Shown: piece after piece, positions 35,617 through 48,389 of the stretch | How positions within the stretch are numbered: the first letter of the stretch is position 1 | Layout: every line of letters begins with the position of its first letter | Origin: Monilinia fructicola | Lineage: Eukaryota > Ascomycota > Leotiomycetes > Helotiales > Sclerotiniaceae | NCBI GenBank assembly: GCA_008692225.1 | Contig: VICG01000006.1 | Location: forward strand, 1,183,501-1,247,500 | Direction of reading: 5' to 3' | Length of the DNA stretch: 64,000 bases | Program-made: the position numbers and the translations under genes | Notes under the pieces: generated by a model | Told to the model about the DNA's origin: nothing | What the model saw: only the letters and a program-made list of their open reading frames with translations | Databases searched by the model: none

Positions 35617-37566
35617 TCAGTCTCCATTTACCACTCCAGGTGCCCTTGACCCCTCCCCGCCCCCTCCCCCCAACCTCTCCAAAACCCTCTCCACCATCTC
35701 CTGCGCCCTCCTAACCCCCCTCCTCCCAATATCATCCGGAATCAGATTCTCCGCCAGCAAACTCTTCGCGCGATCGCTGTTCAAGAAATCCACCAAGACC
35801 TGCGTATCCTCCAACTGATCCGTCCAAGCCTTCTGAAACGCATCCGCCAACTGCGTGCCCGACTCCACCGCCGCCAGTCGATCGTTCTCGAGATCCGCCA
35901 ACCGCTGCTCATACGTCTTCTCCAAGACGGCGCGACGCGCCGCGAATTGTCGGTTCTCCGTTTCGCGGTGCGTCGCCGCCTTGTGCTCATCCGCCGCGAG
36001 CTTCTGGACGCGCGCGCGGATATCGTCGGCACGCGCGGAAAATTGCGCGCGCTTGTTGCGGAGATCCTGGCGGTCGCGCTCGAGGGCCGCGAGCTGCGCA
36101 TCGAGTTCGATGGCGAACTGGTCGCGGTCGGGGCCCTCGGTGAAGGTCTTGAGTCGCTCTTTGGCCTTGAAGGCGTGGGAGCGTTGGAGCTTGACTTCGT
36201 TGAGCAGGTACGTGCGTTCGGTGTTTGCGATCTCGGCGGCGTCGCGGAGAGACTCGTTTTCGCGGCGGAGTTGGCGGAGTTCGTCGAGATCGTCGCGCGT
36301 TCTCTTCTCCCAGACCGAGACGCGCTCGGGCCAGATGGGTTTGACGACGGAGACGACCGTGGGGCTGCGTTCCATGTCGCGCGTTACTTTGACGCCCGGG
36401 TGTTCGGCGTGGGCGGGGATTACAAAGATGGTTTTGAGGTTGTCGTTGCGGAGACGGTAGTAGCGGGTGATTACGTCGATGGCTGTGATGCCACGGGAAT
36501 ATTCCTTTCCGCCCTTGACCTCCCAGAGTTTTTCACCTTCGACACCGAGACGGAGATGGTTTGCACGGATTTGTTCATCGACGCGTTCTTTCTTCTCGAA
36601 TTCGTCATTGAGGTATTGCCAGACATCATCGCCGGCATTGACGAGCACGAAACGGTCCTGGGGGTAGACGAGTTCGCGTCCGCTACGGCCGTCGGGTCCT
36701 ACGCGAGAGAGGGCTTGGTGCGGCACCACAGCTTCGCCTTTCATCACATCCATAGCGTTTGCATGGAGACGTTCGAGATTATGGAGGCGCGCGACGAGTC
36801 GTTGGATGTAGAGGATCATTTGACCTAGAAGAGTGGTCTCTGCCAGGGGTCGATTTTCACCATCGTCTTCATGGGGTAGGACACCCAGAAGACCTCCTTT
36901 GGCGCTGTATTCATGGTCGATTAATTCGAGGACTTCATTTGCATGTTTCAAAAGGGCTTCATGGGTAGCGTATGGAAGTGATGGACCATCAAGAGGCGCA
37001 GGCTCCACTGTATGCAGTGGACAAACATCGATTTCGACGAAATGATCTAATTGTCCTGGGTTCACCATTGTTCCAGGTTCAAGTTTTTGAGGCTCCAACG
37101 TATTGAGAAGGGTGGGTAGCGAAAGATTGTGATGCACTGTATTATTTTCATATACAGCACCAAGATCGTTGAGAAAATCGAAAGTCTCATTCTCATTAAA
37201 AGTAGGAGCTCTCGCGCCCATATTCCGAATGGCATTTTGATTCACACCATCGATAGCTCCTGGTTGAGTGGAGAGGGTGATTTGCTTGAGAAGAATGACA
37301 AGTGCCTGAGCATGTTGCTTTAATTCCAATATTGTTGGTGCATGACCTTTGGTAGATAGATAATTGCAATTCACATGTCTGAGAAGTGGAATTAAATTTG
37401 GTTGATTGAGAGTGAAGATGGAACGATATGCTTCTGAGAATTTGGTACGTGGTACTGCTCCACGAGCCAAACCGCTTGTTCCTTTTGGAGCTGGACCTAG
37501 AACCGGACCTCCACTTGCTTGCTGAGCTTGTCGTGCTGGTGCATCTCCCATCACTATATCCGTCAT
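35617..37566 (-). CDS. large hypothetical protein with C-terminal coiled coil
   Basis: Family not recognised. Single exon with no interruption. I use ATG 37566 (MTDIVMGDAPARQ; 649 residues), but in-frame ATGs at 37635 and 37551 are alternatives. The first 200 residues are mixed helical with SEAYRSIFTLNQPNL; the middle has QMILYIQRLVARLHNLERLH and AIDVITRYYRLR. Roughly the last 220 residues are a long Arg/Glu/Ala coiled coil with RDDLDELRQLRRENESLRD, ending in a short Gly-rich tail. Base use changes along the gene: the N-terminal third uses A/T-ending codons like its neighbours, whereas the coiled-coil part is strongly GC-ending. Plus-strand frames of up to 293 codons over this region are shadows of that GC bias. 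A structural or scaffold role is a guess. Confidence 0.8.
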   Translation of the reverse strand: MTDIVMGDAPARQAQQASGGPVLGPAPKGTSGLARGAVPRTKFSEAYRSIFTLNQPNLIPLLRHVNCNYLSTKGHAPTILELKQHAQALVILLKQITLSTQPGAIDGVNQNAIRNMGARAPTFNENETFDFLNDLGAVYENNTVHHNLSLPTLLNTLEPQKLEPGTMVNPGQLDHFVEIDVCPLHTVEPAPLDGPSLPYATHEALLKHANEVLELIDHEYSAKGGLLGVLPHEDDGENRPLAETTLLGQMILYIQRLVARLHNLERLHANAMDVMKGEAVVPHQALSRVGPDGRSGRELVYPQDRFVLVNAGDDVWQYLNDEFEKKERVDEQIRANHLRLGVEGEKLWEVKGGKEYSRGITAIDVITRYYRLRNDNLKTIFVIPAHAEHPGVKVTRDMERSPTVVSVVKPIWPERVSVWEKRTRDDLDELRQLRRENESLRDAAEIANTERTYLLNEVKLQRSHAFKAKERLKTFTEGPDRDQFAIELDAQLAALERDRQDLRNKRAQFSARADDIRARVQKLAADEHKAATHRETENRQFAARRAVLEKTYEQRLADLENDRLAAVESGTQLADAFQKAWTDQLEDTQVLVDFLNSDRAKSLLAENLIPDDIGRRGVRRAQEMVERVLERLGGGGGEGSRAPGVVNGD

Positions 37567-38204
37567 GACTTTGTGTGATATCCTCTCTCTTTTTTCGACT
37601 GAGATTTGAACAATTATTGATTCTGAACCGATCAATCTCTAATTGTAGCTTGGATTTCATTCATAGCAGATGAGACGATGCGAAATTGAAATATCATGTT
37701 GAAAGAAAAACCTATCAAACAGCAATGACGCTTTAGGAAGTGTATGTACTGCATCTCATGAAGCTTTAGTCTAAACAAAGAAATGTAAGGAAAGAGATTC
37801 ATTGAACATGAGCATCATAAAATTGTTTCTTTAATAGAATGAACAATGGATTTTCTGCTTTCAAACTTGATGATTGCTTTGTTCCAAAGTTGTCCATATC
37901 GAAGATTGGCAGTTTTCTCAGAATTGGCGAATTTCACTTGAAACAAGTTGAGGAAATGTAAAGGCACCAGAATTTTCAAATCTGATTTTAATCCCAAGTA
38001 CTCGAATGTCTATCTGTTGACAACAAAAAGAAATCTACACTTGTAAATTCTTCGACTTTCGTTGAAGATGTTTTTTTCTCGTTCGCCATTTTATGAGTTG
38101 AGAGTTTAATGAAGGGGTTATTCTCAATAGCCGAAAAATAAGGTACTGTAGCGGGTAAGAAGGAATCGCAGAATTTCCTTTCACACATACTCGAGTCAGG
38201 TTAT

Positions 38205-38330
38205 CAATGGGGGCAAGCCCCCAAACCCCCATAGCTCGCTGCGCTCGAAACTTTGAAGATGTATTTCCTTTTCATTTAGACTGCCTCAACGGCAGTGGCT
38301 CCCGGAGGACCAGCGGAGCGCCATTCAATT
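38205..38330. repeat. GC-rich segment with clustered hairpins
   Basis: Within about 125 bp of otherwise AT-rich DNA lie GGGGGCAAGCCCCC (38209-38222, 6-bp arms), then AAACCCCC, CTGCCTCAACGGCAG (38281-38295, 5-bp arms) and CTCCCGGAG (38299-38307). Composition differs sharply from its surroundings. It could be a small mobile palindromic element or the terminus of a larger one. No target-site duplication was identified. Confidence 0.45.
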
Positions 38331-40154
38331 GATTAGTTGGTAACTTGGTACCGATTGATAAGATGGTAGATTGGCAGATTACTGCAGTTAGCTATATCGA
38401 TAATCATGTGGATTATGGCGGGGTAAACTAACATGCAATGGAAACCACCATTCGTCTTGGCACGCAGGAGGCAGGGCACAATACTGGAAGGTCACTTACT
38501 GTGTGATAACCATGTTTAGCTGTGGGGGGAGCAATAGTTCTTCAGGAACTGACTGCACTACTTGTACAATCTATATGATATAGACACGTGGGTGTAGAAT
38601 TTATGGCCTAATAGAGTAGAGTACACCGAGTGCGCATCAATAGCTCAATAATGAACATGATACTTAGACTAACAAGAACCTTAACTTTAAGTAGGTATCT
38701 AGGCATGGTAGTACAGTACAGTAGCAATAGTACTGTACATTAATCCTGTAATTAAGAAACGAGCATCTAGACCGTCCAGACCATTCATTCAAGCGGCGCT
38801 GAAAGCTCCATCCCATGTACCGTACTGGCGGGCTCCTACATATTACTGTACTGCGTCGAAGGGGCCCGTCGAAGAAGTTGAGATTTCAAGGGACCTTGGC
38901 ACTGTTGGCAGTGCATTTTCAAGCTTTTCAAGGATCTTTGAATCCACGAAATGAGGGTCAAAAGAGGGTCAAAAGACCTTGAGGTAATCACGGTAAAACT
39001 TCTGCAATCTGATTGCAAGACTGAATTTTCACTCCCGACGAACGCTACAGTGCTCTTCATCCGGAAGTAGCTAGATGGTTTGGATGTGTGTTATGTAAAT
39101 GCCTAATCGACTCCTACGTGATCCCATCAAGCATTTTGATCTCCGAGAGTACAACCTAATTCAGCAGCAGCGCGGTTGGAAAGTCTTCGATTCTGATCAT
39201 AGAAGCACCCAGTGCAATCAATGATGGTCGTATGTACTCTGTATAGTAAGTAAGAGTGCGTACGCGTACGTACTCCGTACGTACTCAGGATGTGGAAGAA
39301 AGGAAGAATTCTCCTCGGTTGAACGGCCTATCATGCGCGCACTACAGCGTTATCATCCAACCTCTCCATATCGCAATGTTGAGTTAGACTTTCATACCTG
39401 GAACTTGGTACTCTTGTACCACCCGACACGTCGTGCATTGAGCTAGATTCGGTGCAGGATGCTAAGTACTGTACCGGAAGTGGCTGGTGGAATTATGGAG
39501 ATGTGCATATTGGACCGAAAAGGCAAGAGATTTCATTCAGCTGAACAAGGATGTAGGTGTGTTTCGTCAAAGCATAACCTTACAGTACAGTGCCGTACAG
39601 ACAGACAGGCAGAGTAGGTTATCGCGAGATGAAGGAGGGATGGATGGATGGGTGTGATCAAGGGTTGATTATGTAAGATTACCATGATATTTCATTCTAC
39701 TGTCCACGAATCTTATATTACTTTATTTTTTGGATATTTGTTGAGTCGAGAGATTTGATTGTCTTTGACCGGGAGTTCCTCATCTTCTGATTTGATTTGA
39801 TCTGATGCTATATTTTTGTTCCTGAAGGATACAGAATGAAGAATGAAGTCCACGGGTATATCAAAGTAATTCTAAGGAACCTGGAAGTACCCACTAGATA
39901 GATGAGTGAGAGGTTAGACATACCTACTATGTATGTATTAGCTGGATAGACGGGAGGTACTTGTTCGTCTCTATTGGCTGGTTTAGCCCTTGTGGAAATT
40001 TGAAAAGATCCGTACTATAAAGGCGGAAGTAGGAAGAGAGGAAGGTTTCTGAATATATATAGTACTACTTAGTCGGGTACTCTAGTTCTCTATGGATATG
40101 GAAATTGATCTATGAGAGGTTTCAAAACTGTTGTTTGATGGGATATTTATTATC

Positions 40155-40345
40155 TTGTATATGGATGTATATGTATGGATGTATATATGGATGTATATAT
40201 ATGAATGTATATATGGATGTATATATGGATGTATATATATGAATGTATATGTATGTATGGATGTATATGTATATGTATATATATAATGAATGTATATGTA
40301 TATGTGTGTACATATATAGGTATATGTATATATAACATATATATA
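40155..40345. repeat. (TATATGGATG / TGTATA)n tract
   Basis: About 190 bp of imperfect ATGTATATGGATGTATAT units passing into TATA-rich dinucleotides. Confidence 0.9.
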
Positions 40346-40934
40346 CGTACATATATAGTCTACCTAGGTAGTTTACATTACAAGTAATTAATTACTCAAA
40401 TAGGTAGGTATATGAGGTTATTTACCAAGTCAAGTACACCTGCAGTATCTACAGCCAACATGGATTACATAATACAATGTCCATGGATGCATGTAACTCA
40501 CCCCATCATCTCTCTCTCTGTACTACCTTCCAAGTCTCCATACCTGATTTTCTTTGTTGCATATCCCAACCAGATATGGTGGTATGGTGGGTGGTATGGC
40601 GGTACGGTGATATGCTGGTATGGTATGACAACGATGATGATACACGGGAAGGATGATTGTCACATACCGGTATCATATCATACATCCGTCCTTTCATGAA
40701 TTCAATCGTTGCATCCAAGAAATGATACAAGCAAGCTTGAATGATTGAAGAATCATGCAGCAATTGTTTATTATATGATACATTCATTCATTCATCATAC
40801 ATCATGAATCATTCATCATTCTACAATATGTATAGTAGGTACCTAGTAGCGTATACATGGAAATGAATACTATGAATCTTTATTACTTGTGGATTCATCT
40901 ATTTATGTAGTTCTATCCATCTATCTCCAGCTAC

Positions 40935-41475
<541 letters not shown>

Positions 41476-41699
41476 TTTATTTATCTATCTACCTCTCTAC
41501 ATATCCATTTACTTACTACCTACTATCTACCACCTACTACCTACTCCCTACTAGATATCTACTACTACTTACTCTGCCCTCACACCGGTTCACAGCCATT
41601 TGAATTTATTTCATATGCATAATTACCGAGTATCCTTTACGTATCCATGAGTCTATCTAGACAATGAACTCCTGCAACATATCGTCATAAATATTGTCG

Positions 41700-41880
41700 A
41701 TCCATTCATCAACCATTCATCCATTCGTTCATCCATCCATCCATCCATCCATCCATCCATTCATCATCTCTCGATTATCTTTTTCCCTCTCCCTTTATCC
41801 TTTTTAACCTATTAAAATCCATTTTGACTCGAAATCCCAATCCAATCCAATCCAATCCAATCAAGTCCAATCAATTTTCT
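41700..41880. repeat. (ATCC)n and (CCAAT)n short tandem repeats
   Basis: ATCC tetramers at about 41722-41762 and CCAAT pentamers at about 41838-41870, in the presumed promoter of the CSC1-like gene. Confidence 0.85.
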
Positions 41881-42045
41881 GATTCTCTGATTTCCTGATT
41901 TTCCCTGGGGTTTTGGCTTTTACTGTCAAGAAATTCACAAGGATTTCCCGTTCTCTCTCTTTTGATCCAAGCTTTGATCCAAATCCCAGCTCTATTGCGT
42001 TTGTCTCGGGTTTTTTATTTGCATTGCTTGTTTGCGAAAGTAAGG

Positions 42046-42105
42046 TTATTTATTATTTATTATTTATTATTTATTATTTCTTATTCATTTATTTATTTAT
42101 TTGAT
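42046..42105. repeat. (TTATTTA)n tract
   Basis: Imperfect TTATTTA heptamers then TTTA tetramers. Confidence 0.8.
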
Positions 42106-42349
42106 TTATCTATCGACTAGATATTCATCTATTTATCTCTCTCTCATCATTCTTTCCCCTTTGACTTTCCTCTTTCTCTCTTTCCTTTCCTCTTTTCTTT
42201 TTCCGTTAAACGAGAAGAGTTCCCAAGGTTAATTAATCTCAAAGATCATTTTGGGTTTGTATTTGACATTCCTCCCTGTTGCTTTTCGCTCATAGGAGCA
42301 AAACAACAAGATCAATTGTTACTACATCCTCCCAACGTTAACATCATCG

Positions 42350-42391
42350 TCAACGTCAACGTCAACGTCAACGTCAACGTCAACGTCAACA
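42350..42391. repeat. (GTCAAC)n microsatellite in the CSC1 leader region
   Basis: About seven GTCAAC hexamers ending about 100 bp before the ATG at 42490, so probably within the 5' leader or core promoter. Confidence 0.9.
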
Positions 42392-42489
42392 TCAACACCA
42401 ACATCATCAAAATTAATTGCTTCGGCTATTGACGATAATCTTTTAAGGATATCCTTTCAAGATATCCTTATCCCTCCAGCTCAGTCATC

Positions 42490-45309
42490 ATGTCGAGCGA
42501 TACAACTACAAGCAGTGGCTCCAGTTTATCTGGCTTGGTAGCAACTTTAGTCCCGACATTTCTTGTTGCTGCCGCTTACTTTGTCATCTTCATAGTATTG
42601 AGAAGATCCAATGTACGATGGTATGCTCCTCGAACTTATCTAGGTGCATTGCGTGAGGAGTAAGTAGATGGAAACAACAGCAACATCCAACGATGCAAAT
42701 ACTAATATCGCTTCAGAGAACGGACAACACCACTTCCATCAGGGTGGTTCAATTGGATTGGTCCTTTTCGTAAGATTCCAGATGTCTATGCACTTCAACA
42801 TCAAGGTCTCGACGCTTATCTATTCCTTCGATTCTTACGAATGACGGTGGTTATCATGTTTGTTGGCTGCTGCATCACTTGGCCCATCCTCTTCCCAATC
42901 AATGCTACCGGAGGAGGTACATCAAAACAACTTGATATCCTCTCCATGGGTAATATTGATAGTTCTACATCATCGGGGAGGGATCGTTATTATGCTACCT
43001 GTTTTGTCGGATGGCTTTTCTTTGGATTGTAAGTTCGGTTTGGCTTTTACCTTTTGATACACCCATGCACTTTTCTTCGGAAATGGTCGCATCCTCATGT
43101 CGCATCTGAATGGGAAACTTGCACCTTCCCCGACTTTTACTAATAATGAATCATTTAGCGTTCTTTTCCTTGTGACACGAGAAACCATTTACTATGTGAA
43201 TCTTCGACAAGCCTTTTTACTAAGCCCAGCTTTCGCAAATCGCATTTCATCGAGAACAGTTCTCTTCATATCAGTCCCCGCCGCATATCTTGAGGAAGGC
43301 AAACTTCGAAAGATCTTTGGAAGCTCAGTACGTCATGTTTGGATCGCTGCAGATACCGAAAAAGTTGATGAGCTGGTGGAGAAGCGTGATGATATTGCAA
43401 ACAAACTCGAAAGTGCAGAGGTAAAGCTGATCAAAACAGCAAACGGCGAAAGACTCAAGGCGATCAAGAATGGAGCCAGTCAAGAAGAGCTGCCCGTGAT
43501 TGATGACAATGGGGAATCGGGAGCATTGGCTTCTAGATGGATTCCTCAAAAGAAGCGTCCTACACACAAACTTGGCAAATTCGGTTTATATGGAAAGAAG
43601 GTCGATACCATTGATTGGGCTAGAAGTCAATTGGAAAACTATCATCCCGGAAACCGAAGTCGCCCAAGGTAGTTATTTGGCGGGAGAGACTAAAAAAGTC
43701 GGATCGGTTTTCATCGAATTCGCTCACCAATCGGACGCTCAGGTCGCTTTTCAAACTCTCGCTCATCATCAAGCTCTGCAAATGTCTCCCAGATATATCG
43801 GAGTTCATCCCAATGAAGTTATTTGGAAATCTTTGACCATCTCTTGGTGGCAAAGAGTTGTTCGTAGAATCGCGGTCGTTGGATTCATTGCGGCTTTGAT
43901 TGTCTTTTGGGCTATTCCAGTTGCGGCTGTGGGTCTTATCTCCAACGTCACCTACTTGGAATCATTCAGCTGGCTTTCATGGTTAAAGGCCGTCCCAAGT
44001 TGGATTATGGGTGTAATCTCTGGTCTTTTGCCCTCGGTCGCTCTATCGATCCTCATGTCCCTTGTTCCTATTATCATGAGAAGTAAGGTCATCCTTGTGA
44101 TGGAAATGAAATCATGCTAACATGAAATAGTTTGCGCCAAACTTTCCGGTGAACCAACGACTGCGAGAGTGGAACTCTTTACGCAAAATGCATACTTTGC
44201 TTTCCAAGTTATCCAAGTTTTCTTGGTTGTGACGATCGCATCATCGGCATCATCGGTTCTCTATCAACTCATCAACAACCCGACTGGGATTCTCTCACTT
44301 TTGGCAAACAAACTGCCCAGTGCATCCAACTTCTACATCTCCTACTTTATCGTTCAAGGATTGACCGTTGCTTCTGGAGTTATCTCTCAAGTCGTGGGAT
44401 TCTTCCTCTTCAAGATTCTTTACAAATTCTTGGCTGGTACGCCCAGAAAGATGTATACGAAATGGACCAGCTTGAGTGCAATCTCGTGGGGCAGTACTCT
44501 TCCCGTATTTACCAATATTGCAGTCATCGGCATCACCTATTCCTGTATCGCTCCGCTCGTTTTGGGGTTCGCTACGATCGGCATGAGTCTATTCTATCTC
44601 GCCTACAGATACAATGTTCTCTTTGTCACCGATACTCAGATCGATACCAAGGGTTTGATCTATCCACGTGCCCTGCAACAACTCCTCACCGGAGTTTACC
44701 TCTCGGAGCTTTGTCTCATTGGTCTTTTCGCCATTGGGAAAGCATGGCCACAACTTGTCCTCATGATTGTCTTCCTTGTCTTCACTGTGCTATATCATGT
44801 ATCTCTCAACGCAGCGATGGATCCCCTCCTCAACTCTCTCCCCAAATCTCTGGAGGCCGAAGAAGAATCTACCCGTGGAGAACTCGAAGCCGGAGTCAGT
44901 GGTAGCCCTACCGTTTCTCACGAAAAAACATCATGAGAAGAATGGATCTAGCGACGTTGCATCCCATGCCAAACCCCAAGGTGGTCTCTTTGCCAAATTT
45001 TTCAAACCACACATTTACTGCGATTATGCCAGCTTGCGCGCTCTCGTACCACAATCCCATCTCGATGCTGATAATTTATACGATGAATTCTCAGCTCGAA
45101 ACGCTTATCATCCCCCTTCCGTCGTATCTGAGGCGCCACTTTTATGGATTCCAAGAGATGATGCGGGAATTAGTACACAAGAGGTTGCGCACACGAGTAA
45201 GGTTATTCCCATTACTGATGAGGGATGTACCCTTGATGAAAAGAATAACTTGGTTTGGGATGTTGAGGGTGCAAGACCACCACTTTGGCAACCTAAGATT
45301 CTCTATTGA
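42490..45309 (+). CDS. CSC1/OSCA-like stress-gated cation channel (DUF221, Rsn1 family), two frame breaks
   Basis: Multi-pass channel of the TMEM63/OSCA/CSC1 family, opened by osmotic or mechanical stress. Exons 42490-42659, 42717-43028, 43159-44082 and 44131-45309 join to about 860 residues once two breaks are allowed for. The N-terminal helix is at about 16-37. The cytosolic linker carries LPSGWFNWIGPFRKIPD, YLFLRFLRM and a helical part with QKKRPTHKLGKFGL. The pore region has helices in FIAALIVFWAIPVA, VMGVISG-like and LYRYNVLFVTDTQ-like segments. The C-terminal tail has LFAKFFKPHIYCDY and a closing PPLWQPKILY. Breaks are in AAAA at 43635-43638 (three A restore LETIIPETEVAQG) and AAAAAA at 44923-44928 (five A restore SHEKHHEKNG). 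Both are +1 in A-runs, so sequencing error is more likely than gene loss. Confidence 0.9.
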
Positions 45310-46099
45310 TTTCTTCTTAATCAACGAGAGTGAATGAAGGTGGAGTTTGATAATTGAGGAAGGGATGAAAGAGTCTACTAGGACTGATATGATGATTTTT
45401 ATACCCCGAGGGCAGTGATGGATGGGTGGATGAATAGTGAGAGGCTGATTTATGGCAAACTTTAATGATGATTTTTAATATTGGTGGGTTGAGATGAATG
45501 GATGGACGGACACGATGAAGATTTCTAATCTTTAGTCCCCAGAGTGAGTAGATAGATACCCTTGATATCAATTGAGTTGAGCGGAGTGAGGGTGAGTGGA
45601 GTGGAATCAAGTCAAGCAGAGTCCATTAGACCTGAAATGAAATGAAATAATTGGTCGCGTCAGAATTTGATGAATTTGATGAGACTTTTGCTTCATATCC
45701 ACGACCGAATCCATAATACGCGCAGTAAATAGGTAGGTATCCATCGATAAATCCAATCCAATCCAATCCATACCTACCTACCACGTGCATTCCACACATC
45801 ATCATCATCATCATCATCATTACATAATCAATCTGAACCTACAAGTACTCCGTAAACTCTGAATAAATTATCACACTACCTTGGAAGCACGGAGTAATTA
45901 TCGCATCAATCCATCCATCAATCCATCCATCCATCAATCAATCCCCAAGTTCAAAATCGTCCAAGCGTCCTTACAGCACGGTTATTATCAGGCACCCCCT
46001 GCAAGTACCGTGGGCTCTTTCGTGGTTATTTATTTATTCGTTTGTTTATCTTTCTAGGTATCTAGGTATCTAGGTATCTATTTACGGACTCGCGGAGTA

Positions 46100-46175
46100 C
46101 ATACATACATACATACATACATACCTCTTCGACCGACCGACCGACAGACAGACAGACAGGCAGACAGACAGACAG
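46100..46175. repeat. (ATAC)n followed by (GACC)n and (AGAC)n
   Basis: Three adjacent tetranucleotide arrays: ATAC to about 46124, CCGA at about 46131-46143, CAGA to 46175. Confidence 0.9.
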
Positions 46176-46206
46176 GGGTAGCTTGTTGGTAGCTGGTTTG
46201 ATTTGA

Positions 46207-46239
46207 TTTCGATTTCGATTTCGATTTCGATTTCGATTT
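46207..46239. repeat. (TTTCGA)n microsatellite
   Basis: Five perfect hexamers. Confidence 0.9.
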
Positions 46240-46409
46240 GGTTTGTGTTAGGTGGTACTTACTAGATAAGCTAGGCTGAGCGGCGCAGGCTGTGTGGTTC
46301 TAGAGTTGCGGATTTGGGGGTTTGGGATTTAGGTTTGTGGGGTGTGGTGTGATTGTGGTTGTGATTACGATTGCGATTGCGATTGCGATGGCTGCGACGA
46401 CTGCGATGA

Positions 46410-47426
46410 ATGGGGGTGGGATGGGGAAGGGGGAGGGGGGAGGGGGAGGGGGAGAGGGAGGTGAAGGTTGAGGGAGAGGGGGGGAAGGGGGTGAAGGAGG
46501 AAGATCGACAGGGAGATGGAGGGAAGGAGGTGAAGAAGGACGACAAGGAGGGTCTGCAGGATGATCTGGATGCGTTGGAGGGGTTGGAGAGTGAGGAGAA
46601 GGAGTTTATGAAGGTATGTTTTTCTCTTTCGATACGGCTTGGCGTGTGGGTTTGGGTTGGGGAGGCTTGGGCATTGAGATCACAGACGCATGAATACTGA
46701 TTTTTATCTGCGGTGTGTAGGACTCGGAGATTGATAGGATATTGAAAGCTTTTCGGTTGGATGCGTAAGTATTGTCTTTTTTTCTTATTTTTCAGAGGGG
46801 GATTGGGATGTGAGATGGATGAAATGCGACGCGATGCAATGCCATGTGCGATAATCAAATGCTAACGAAAATTCACGACTAGCTACGCGGTTTTAGATCT
46901 CCAACCTGGTGTCGCCGATTCGGATATCAAACGATGTTATCGCGTCAAATCCCTCCTCATCCATCCCGACAAGACGCGGAATCCCCTCGCGCCGGATGCC
47001 TTCGATCGGTTGAAGAAAGCACAGACGGAGCTGATGGACGAGAAACATCGGGAGAGGCTCGATGAGTCGATTGCGGATGCTCGCATGTTGATCATGCGGG
47101 AGCGGGGCCTGAATCAAGATAGTGAGGAGGTGAAGGAGCCGAGCGAGGAGTTTCGGAGGGCGTGGAGGGAGAAGACGAAGTTTGTTTTGATTGACAATGA
47201 GCAGAGGCGGAGGAGGCAGGTCAAGGCGCAGATGCAGGAGGAGGGGAGGGAAATGAAGAGGGTGGAGGAGGAGGCGGAGTTGAGGAAGAGGAAGAGGGAG
47301 AGTGAGGTGAAGTGGGAGGAGACGAGGGAGGAGCGGATTGGGAGTTGGAGGGAGTTTGCTAAGAAGGGCGGTGGGGCTGGGGGCGGGGAGAAGAAGAAGA
47401 AGAAGAAGGTTAAGCCTTTGGGTTAG
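46410..47426 (+). CDS. DNAJC8/Spf31-like J-domain protein
   Basis: Spliceosome-associated J protein by similarity to human DNAJC8 (253 residues) and fission yeast Spf31. Exons 46410-46613, 46721-46764 and 46883-47426 give about 263 residues. The J domain starts YAVLDLQPGVADSDIKRCY and contains the HPD triad (IHPDKTRNP). The C-terminal half is a long Arg/Glu helix ending SWREFAKKG and a polylysine stretch, matching the DNAJC8 tail (SWRNF plus basic end). The N-terminus is uncertain. ATGs at 46388 and 46406 open a different frame, a typical MAATTAMNGGG start, that would need a frame change inside the G-rich run at 46410-46490. The listed start is the first ATG in the proven frame. The gene is strongly GC-rich compared with its flanks. 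Confidence 0.85.
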
Positions 47427-48025
47427 GCGTTGCGGTTGGGGTTGGGGTTGGGGTCAAGGGGAGAGGGAGGCAGGCAATAGATCATTTGACGAAAATCACG
47501 ATCCATCTCATGAAACCAAGGGGACAAGTCGCCGACCAGTCAATCCTGATAAACAGCCGGTCTCATTTCTTTTCTCCCCGCAACACGAATAACATATTCT
47601 TCATCAGCTTGCTCATTTGACTTGCTCGCTTGATTTGCTCCCCCAGAGCAGGAGTTTGGGAAATAACACATCGCTAGGCAATGGGCTCCATCTGTTTGTT
47701 TTCATGGTCCAAGTATATAGGGATAGGTAGTCTAGCACAACGTCTCTTCTACTTGATCCCGCACCGCACGACCGAGTTTCGCAAATTGGTCTATGTTGTT
47801 TCGTTTGGTTTGGTTGGGTTTGTGTTGTTTGCTTGGTTCGTATTGCTTGTTTTGCGTGGTTTATATTGTTGCTTCTACTCGCTTCTCTCTCCTCCCTTCT
47901 CCTCTGCATGTTTTTCCTCGTGTGATCTTTCCTTCTTGGATCGCGTGGCGGTCGATGCTGCGCGATCTCTTGGGGAGATTGCTGGTGGAGATGGTGTGAT
48001 GTGCATGGGGGTTGTGCTAGGTGGT

Positions 48026-48040
48026 ATTATATATATATAC

Positions 48041-48087
<47 letters not shown>
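48026..48087. repeat. (AT)n(GT)n dinucleotide tract
   Basis: Alternating AT with ATAC interruption for about 23 bp, then about 19 GT units. Such tracts can adopt left-handed DNA. Confidence 0.95.
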
Positions 48088-48089
<2 letters not shown>

Positions 48090-48389
48090 GATACCTACCT
48101 ACCTACATACCGCCCGTCCGTGGGTACAAGCGCCATCCCACGAATCCACGTATCGCGCTCGCGTTCCTCCCGCGCGTGGGACGAATGGGTTTAGTCGGTC
48201 TTTCATATTGTGCGCTTTGCCTCGTGCGCTTTGCGTCGTGTGGTATGCTGTGCTGTGATGTGATGTGATGTGATATTCCCCATGGATGATATTCCCCATG
48301 GATGATAGATAGAGTGAAGCATCGATGTGGAATATATGCAACGTTGCGGAATTCATTCGTCGATCTTGCTTGAGGCTTTGTGCTGTTTG

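Larger units (their letters stand above)
45310..46409. other. intergenic with tandem repeats
   Basis: 1.1 kb without an exon. It holds (ATC)n at about 45798-45822, repeated ATCC/ATCA blocks near 45905-45945, and the repeats listed below. Confidence 0.5.

Noticed and set aside
35855..36828. Plus-strand frames of 200-293 codons
   Set aside because: They lie antisense to the large coiled-coil gene and stay open because of its GC-ending codons; composition is not protein-like.
40122..40387. Open frames rich in Tyr/Ile/His on both strands
   Set aside because: Products of the TATATGGATG repeat tract.
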